From the NCBI GenBank assembly GCA_945912085.1, contig CAMEBJ010000039.1, forward strand, positions 1 to 8,872: 8,872 nucleotides of DNA, given 5' to 3'. The translations under genes were made by a program, and so were the position numbers. This DNA is from an uncultured Bacteroidales bacterium. GTDB taxonomy: Bacteria; Bacteroidota; Bacteroidia; Bacteroidales; UBA932. Numbering within the stretch: the first letter of the stretch is position 1; every line of letters begins with the position of its first letter. Below the pieces are notes generated by a model. That model made no database searches, was not told the DNA's origin, and saw only the letters and a list, made by a program, of their open reading frames with translations. Shown here one piece after another: positions 5,211 to 8,872 of the stretch.

Positions 5211-7370
5211 ATGATGAAAAAATTTATTTGTGTTCTGGCGGCCATCTCGCTTTCTGCGGGTTGTCTTTTCGCCGACGAGGGAATGTGGCTTCTGCCGCTT
5301 CTGAAAAAAATGAATGCCGGCGCGATGAAACAGGCCGGCTGCAAACTGACTCCCGAGCAAATCTACAGTGTGAACAGCACTTCTCTGAAAGATGCCGTCG
5401 TGCAGTTCGGCAGGGGATGCACCGGGGAAATCATTTCAAATCAGGGACTTCTGGTGACCAACCATCATTGCGGTTACAGCAACATCCAGGCGCTCAGCGG
5501 AATAGGTCACGACTATCTTGCTGACGGATACTGGGCTATGAACCGTTCCGAGGAACTGCCTTGCGAGGGTCTCACGGTTACTTTCCTGGAGTATATGGAG
5601 GATGTGACGGACTACCTTGACGCTTCTTTGAGGAAGGCGGAGAAGGAATTCAAAAATTCTGAAAAGAAGGATTCCCTGGTCAATGCCAGGATGATGGAAG
5701 TCAGACAGAAACTTCTGGATGATGCCCGCGCGACGAATCCTGTGAGCGATGCCCGTTTCGAGACCTACTACGATGAGAATGTGACATATCTCTATGTGAC
5801 GACCACCTACAAGGACATCCGTTTCGTGGGTGCTCCGCCTTCATCAATCGGAAAGTTCGGAGCGGACACCGACAACTGGATGTGGCCGCGTCACACGGGA
5901 GATTTCTCGATGTTCAGGGTATATGCTGCCCCTGACAACAGCCCTGCGGAATACTCTGCGGAGAATGTGCCTCTGACTCCGAAGAATCACCTGAAGATTT
6001 CCCTCAGGGGTGTGCAGGAAGGGGACTACACGATGATTATCGGCTTCCCTGGACGGACGACAAGGTTCCAGACCTCTCCGGAACTCGAGTTCCAGCTTCA
6101 GCAGAACGACATCAGCATTGCCGCCCGTACGATCAGGCAGAATGTGATGCTTGAGGATATGCTCGCGGATCCTGCAGTGAAAATCAAATATGCAAGCAAA
6201 TATGCACAGTCTTCAAACGGCTGGAAGAAATGGCAGGGAATGAAACTGGCTTTCGACAAGCTGGATGTCATCGGAAGGGCAAGGCAGGAAGAGGCTGATT
6301 TCCAGAAATGGGCGTGTGCAAACAAAAAGCGCGAAGCCCTCTATGGCAATGCCGTTGCCGATCTGCGTGCCTGTGTTGACAAGAGCCGCAAGCCTTACCT
6401 GGATTTCCTGACGGCCTATGAGTCGGTGGGTAGAATCGAGATTTACAATTTCGCAATCGGAATGCAGATTGCCTTCAGGAATGAACTCAAGGCCGGAAAG
6501 GATTCTGCTTCTGCGTATGTTTCCGCTGCAGAGCAGGTTGCTGCGGCCTACAAGGACTACAGCGCTCCGCTTGACAGGAAGGTGGCCAAGGCTATGCTCA
6601 GGTTCTACAGGGAGAATGCCTCACCGGAGAACTTCCTTCAGGGTCTGGGAGAGGACTTCGCCACAATGGACATTGACGCCTATGTGGACAGGGTTTTCGA
6701 GAAGAGCATTTTCGTGGACCCGGCCACCCTTCTGGATGCAGTCAGACAGAATGGAAAGGTCATTTTCTCCGATCCTGCCTGTGTGCTCGGAAAATCAATC
6801 CAGGATGTGGTCTATAGCACATACGCAATGAACAGGGAGGCGGGCAGCGGCCTTCAGGCTGCAAGAAAGACCTACACTGCCGGACTTCTCGAATGGAAGA
6901 AAGGTCAGCCTTCCTACCCTGATGCAAACCTGACTATGCGTCTGACCTACGGCAATGTCAAGGGATATTCACCTCGCGATGCCGTCCTGTACAGGTACTA
7001 CACTACCCTTGACGGAGTGATGGAGAAGGAAGACCCGGACAATTGGGAGTTTGTGGTTCCTGCGAAGCTGAAGGAGTTGTACAATGCGAAGGATTTCGGA
7101 CCATACGCCCTGCCTGACGGCAAGATGCCGGTGGCTTTCCTGAGCAACAATGACATCACGGGAGGAAACTCCGGCTCGCCGATTATGAATGCCGAGGGGC
7201 ATCTCCTGGGACTTGCCTTTGACGGAAACTGGGAGTCGATGAGCAGCGACGTTATGTTCGAACCGGATCTTCAGAGATGCATCAACGTGGACATCAGGTA
7301 TGTTCTTTTTGTTGTGGACAAGTTTGGCGGTGCAGGCTGGCTGCTGGATGAGATGGACATAGTGAAATAG
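5211..7370 (+). CDS. dpp7: S46-family dipeptidyl-peptidase, DPP7-type
   Basis: A 719-aa exported serine exopeptidase that releases dipeptides from the N-terminus of peptides, probably in the periplasm. The signal peptide covers residues 1-21 with cleavage at LFA before DEGMWLL, the usual mature start. Catalytic residues can be placed: His86 in TNHHCGY, Asp231 in PRHTGDFSMFR, and Ser654 in GGNSGSPI. The helical domain between the Asp and Ser motifs is present. Eighteen residues after the serine, the specificity position is Gly672 (FDGNWE). In characterised Porphyromonas enzymes this position is Gly in DPP7, which prefers hydrophobic P1 residues, and Arg in DPP11, which takes Asp or Glu. I therefore call it DPP7-type. 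Length is close to the roughly 710-720 aa of the family. Two ATGs (5211, 5214) are in tandem and either could serve. A Ser-Ala-Gly-Cys at 15-18 is a poor lipobox. The family is certain, the subtype likely. Confidence 0.95.
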   Translation: MMKKFICVLAAISLSAGCLFADEGMWLLPLLKKMNAGAMKQAGCKLTPEQIYSVNSTSLKDAVVQFGRGCTGEIISNQGLLVTNHHCGYSNIQALSGIGHDYLADGYWAMNRSEELPCEGLTVTFLEYMEDVTDYLDASLRKAEKEFKNSEKKDSLVNARMMEVRQKLLDDARATNPVSDARFETYYDENVTYLYVTTTYKDIRFVGAPPSSIGKFGADTDNWMWPRHTGDFSMFRVYAAPDNSPAEYSAENVPLTPKNHLKISLRGVQEGDYTMIIGFPGRTTRFQTSPELEFQLQQNDISIAARTIRQNVMLEDMLADPAVKIKYASKYAQSSNGWKKWQGMKLAFDKLDVIGRARQEEADFQKWACANKKREALYGNAVADLRACVDKSRKPYLDFLTAYESVGRIEIYNFAIGMQIAFRNELKAGKDSASAYVSAAEQVAAAYKDYSAPLDRKVAKAMLRFYRENASPENFLQGLGEDFATMDIDAYVDRVFEKSIFVDPATLLDAVRQNGKVIFSDPACVLGKSIQDVVYSTYAMNREAGSGLQAARKTYTAGLLEWKKGQPSYPDANLTMRLTYGNVKGYSPRDAVLYRYYTTLDGVMEKEDPDNWEFVVPAKLKELYNAKDFGPYALPDGKMPVAFLSNNDITGGNSGSPIMNAEGHLLGLAFDGNWESMSSDVMFEPDLQRCINVDIRYVLFVVDKFGGAGWLLDEMDIVK

Positions 7371-7403
7371 TATGAACTTGCGAAACTTGAGTGGTTCAGG
7401 ACA

Positions 7404-8480
7404 ATGGAAATCAATGAAATAAGAAAATGGCTGACCGAGGTCCAGCATCCTGCAAAGGGTGACAGGAACATCGTGGAACTCGGTATGGTCGAAAGCATAT
7501 CAATTGAGGGTGACCTTGTTACGGTCACCCTCGGATTCCCGAAACACAGGGACCCTCTTGCCGAGTATCTCATCGGCAGCACCAGGGCTGTAATCAACAG
7601 GCATTGCCCTGAGGGAGCCCGGGTTGAGGTGAAGACTGTCATCAGCAATCCTGCTCCGGCAAAGAAGAAGGCCGGACTTGACCTTGGCTTCGAGGAGTTG
7701 GAGAATGTCTCCCACATCATCGGGGTGGCTTCCGGCAAGGGAGGCGTTGGAAAATCCACGGTAGCAGTCAACCTGGCTGTGGCTCTTGCCCGGGCAGGCT
7801 TCAAGGTGGGCCTTGCAGATGCCGATGTCTATGGCCCGTCTGTCCCGAAGATGACTGCCACTGAGGGTTTTGTACCCGAGGCTTTCCAGGAGGAGGGGAC
7901 GGGAAAAGAGGTGATAATGCCTGTAGAGAAGTACGGAGTGAAATGGATGTCAATAGGTTATTTCGCGAAGCCTGACCAGGCCCTGATCTGGCGTGGTCCG
8001 ATGGCCTGCAACGCCCTCAAGCAGATGATTCTGCAGGTGCGCTGGGGTGAGCTGGACTTCCTGCTGATTGATATGCCTCCGGGAACGGGTGACATCCACA
8101 TCAGCCTTGTACACGACATCCCTCTTGAGGGAGCCCTCATTGTCAGCACTCCTCAGGATGTGGCTCTGGCGGATGTCGAGAAGGGTGTGAATATGTTCCG
8201 CAATCCGAGTGTGGACAAACCGATTCTCGGTCTGGTCGAGAATATGTCGTGGTTCACTCCGGAAGAACTCCCGGACAACCGCTACTACATTTTCGGCAAG
8301 GGAGGCGGCCAGAGGATGGCTGCAAAGTATGACATCCCTCTGCTTGGCCAGATTCCGATTGTCCAGAGCATCCGGGAGGGAGGCGACAGCGGAGAGCCTG
8401 CGGCTCTCTCGGCCCGTCCCGACGGGGCCGCTTTCGCAGCTCTCGCGGCGAAACTCGCTGCCGCCGTTTCCGCAAGGTAA
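7404..8480 (+). CDS. mrp: Mrp/ApbC-type iron-sulfur cluster carrier ATPase
   Basis: A 358-aa cytoplasmic P-loop ATPase that is thought to deliver Fe-S clusters to apoproteins. Residues about 1-80 are a MIP18/DUF59 domain (NIVELGMVESI, then strands). The Mrp/NBP35 ATPase follows: deviant Walker A GKGGVGKST (111-119, with the signature Lys112), ADADVYGPS (138-146), LLIDMPPGTGD as the switch/Walker B region, and VSTPQDVALADV. The CxxC that binds the bridging cluster in many Mrp proteins should follow the ENMS motif. Here ENMSWF (279-284) is followed by TPEELPDN, with no cysteine. The only other cysteines I noticed are Cys68 and the one in MACNALKQM. I recall a similar Cys-less segment in Bacteroidota homologues, so this is probably a lineage form and not damage. 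A weak AGGA lies 2 nt before the ATG. The gene starts 33 bp after the peptidase stop. Confidence 0.94.
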   Translation: MEINEIRKWLTEVQHPAKGDRNIVELGMVESISIEGDLVTVTLGFPKHRDPLAEYLIGSTRAVINRHCPEGARVEVKTVISNPAPAKKKAGLDLGFEELENVSHIIGVASGKGGVGKSTVAVNLAVALARAGFKVGLADADVYGPSVPKMTATEGFVPEAFQEEGTGKEVIMPVEKYGVKWMSIGYFAKPDQALIWRGPMACNALKQMILQVRWGELDFLLIDMPPGTGDIHISLVHDIPLEGALIVSTPQDVALADVEKGVNMFRNPSVDKPILGLVENMSWFTPEELPDNRYYIFGKGGGQRMAAKYDIPLLGQIPIVQSIREGGDSGEPAALSARPDGAAFAALAAKLAAAVSAR

Positions 8481-8504
8481 TCCTGAAAAACAATTCTAAA
8501 AAAT

Positions 8505-8872
8505 ATGTTTGAGATGAAAAAGTTTTGTTTACTTCTTGTTGTAATATTTCTATTGCCTTTTGCCGTATCTGCTCAGCAGCTGGTTCAAGGAAATCTTTCT
8601 TGTTTGAAGGGGCAGACATTTCTTGATTGTTCTGTGGATTTTTCTAAGGCAAGTATTCTAGGGATGACCGAAGATGAAATTGCGGTACAGGAGGAAGACT
8701 GGTGGAAAGACCGCCATAACTATGTGGGGAGATTTTATGAAGGACTCAATTCGAAATTGATGAAGAAATCTCTTTTTGTCGGGAAACACGAAAATGCCTC
8801 TTATAGGGCTGAGTTGGTGGTTCGTCAGGTTGAAAAGAATGGTAATATGCTTTCAGAATTTGTGATTTCATC
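8505..8872 (+). CDS. Secreted hypothetical protein, 5' part only
   Basis: An open frame from ATG 8505 runs without a stop off the window end (122 complete codons). It begins MFEMKKFCLLLVVIFLLPFAVSA, a clear signal peptide cleaved near residue 23 before QQLVQ. The second ATG (8514, MKKF) is an equally good start. The mature part has two cysteines (in LSCLKG and FLDCSV), an acidic and tryptophan-rich stretch (DEIAVQEEDWWKD), GRFYEGLNSKL, then alternating strand-like sequence (YRAELVVRQVEKNGNM). This suggests a small periplasmic or surface alpha/beta protein. It loosely recalls unnamed Bacteroidota secreted proteins with an 'EDW..D' segment, but I cannot assign a family or function. Its codons are more AT-rich than those of mrp upstream, with more TTT, CTT and TCT. 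It starts 24 bp after mrp, and no terminator separates them. Confidence 0.75.
   Translation, partial: MFEMKKFCLLLVVIFLLPFAVSAQQLVQGNLSCLKGQTFLDCSVDFSKASILGMTEDEIAVQEEDWWKDRHNYVGRFYEGLNSKLMKKSLFVGKHENASYRAELVVRQVEKNGNMLSEFVIS

Noticed and set aside
5256..5267. Lipobox-like Ser-Ala-Gly-Cys in the S46 peptidase signal peptide
   Set aside because: Position -3 is Ser, not the usual Leu, and a normal signal peptidase I site (LFA before DEGMW) follows at the mature start typical for the family.

Overview
The window reads as ordinary chromosomal DNA from a member of the Bacteroidales (phylum Bacteroidota). The evidence is the gene content. There is an S46 dipeptidyl-peptidase, a NagB-like/PIG-L fusion of the type found in Bacteroides relatives, an Mrp-type ATPase without the usual CxxC, and an S1/P1-type secreted nuclease. 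Most genes lack a clear Shine-Dalgarno sequence, and several sites resemble the Bacteroidota promoter (-33 TTTG, -7 TAnnTTTG). Genus cannot be fixed from sequence reading alone. There are no rRNA or tRNA genes, insertion sequences, CRISPR arrays or phage genes.

Layout. Positions 24-797 (+) encode a secreted zinc-dependent S1/P1-family nuclease. It converges on a minus-strand amino-sugar cluster, and a bidirectional hairpin terminator at 831-861 separates the two. The cluster, in order of transcription, is a 68-aa helical protein of unknown function (3684-3890), a 638-aa NagB-like/PIG-L deacetylase fusion (1700-3616), and a complete glucosamine-6-phosphate deaminase NagB (880-1671). A promoter-like site precedes the fusion gene at 3641-3672.

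A T-rich divergent spacer (3891-4106) carries a 12-bp palindrome and a second inverted repeat. Rightward from it run an XRE-type regulator with a coiled-coil tail (4107-4535), ribonuclease HII (4548-5153), a DPP7-type S46 peptidase (5211-7370), an Mrp/ApbC iron-sulfur carrier ATPase (7404-8480), and the start of a secreted protein cut by the window end (8505-8872). Spacings of 12, 57, 33 and 24 bp suggest co-transcription, although their functions are mixed.

Functionally, the left half suggests amino-sugar catabolism. The PIG-L domain could remove an N-acetyl group, and NagB converts glucosamine-6-phosphate to fructose-6-phosphate and ammonia. The right half combines housekeeping (RNase HII, Mrp) with periplasmic peptide digestion (S46). 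I see no clearly new system. The points most worth following are the altered catalytic residues of the fusion's NagB domain, the uncharacterised 68-aa protein facing the XRE regulator across possible operators, and a promoter-like site overlapping the XRE stop codon that would give a nearly leaderless rnhB transcript.
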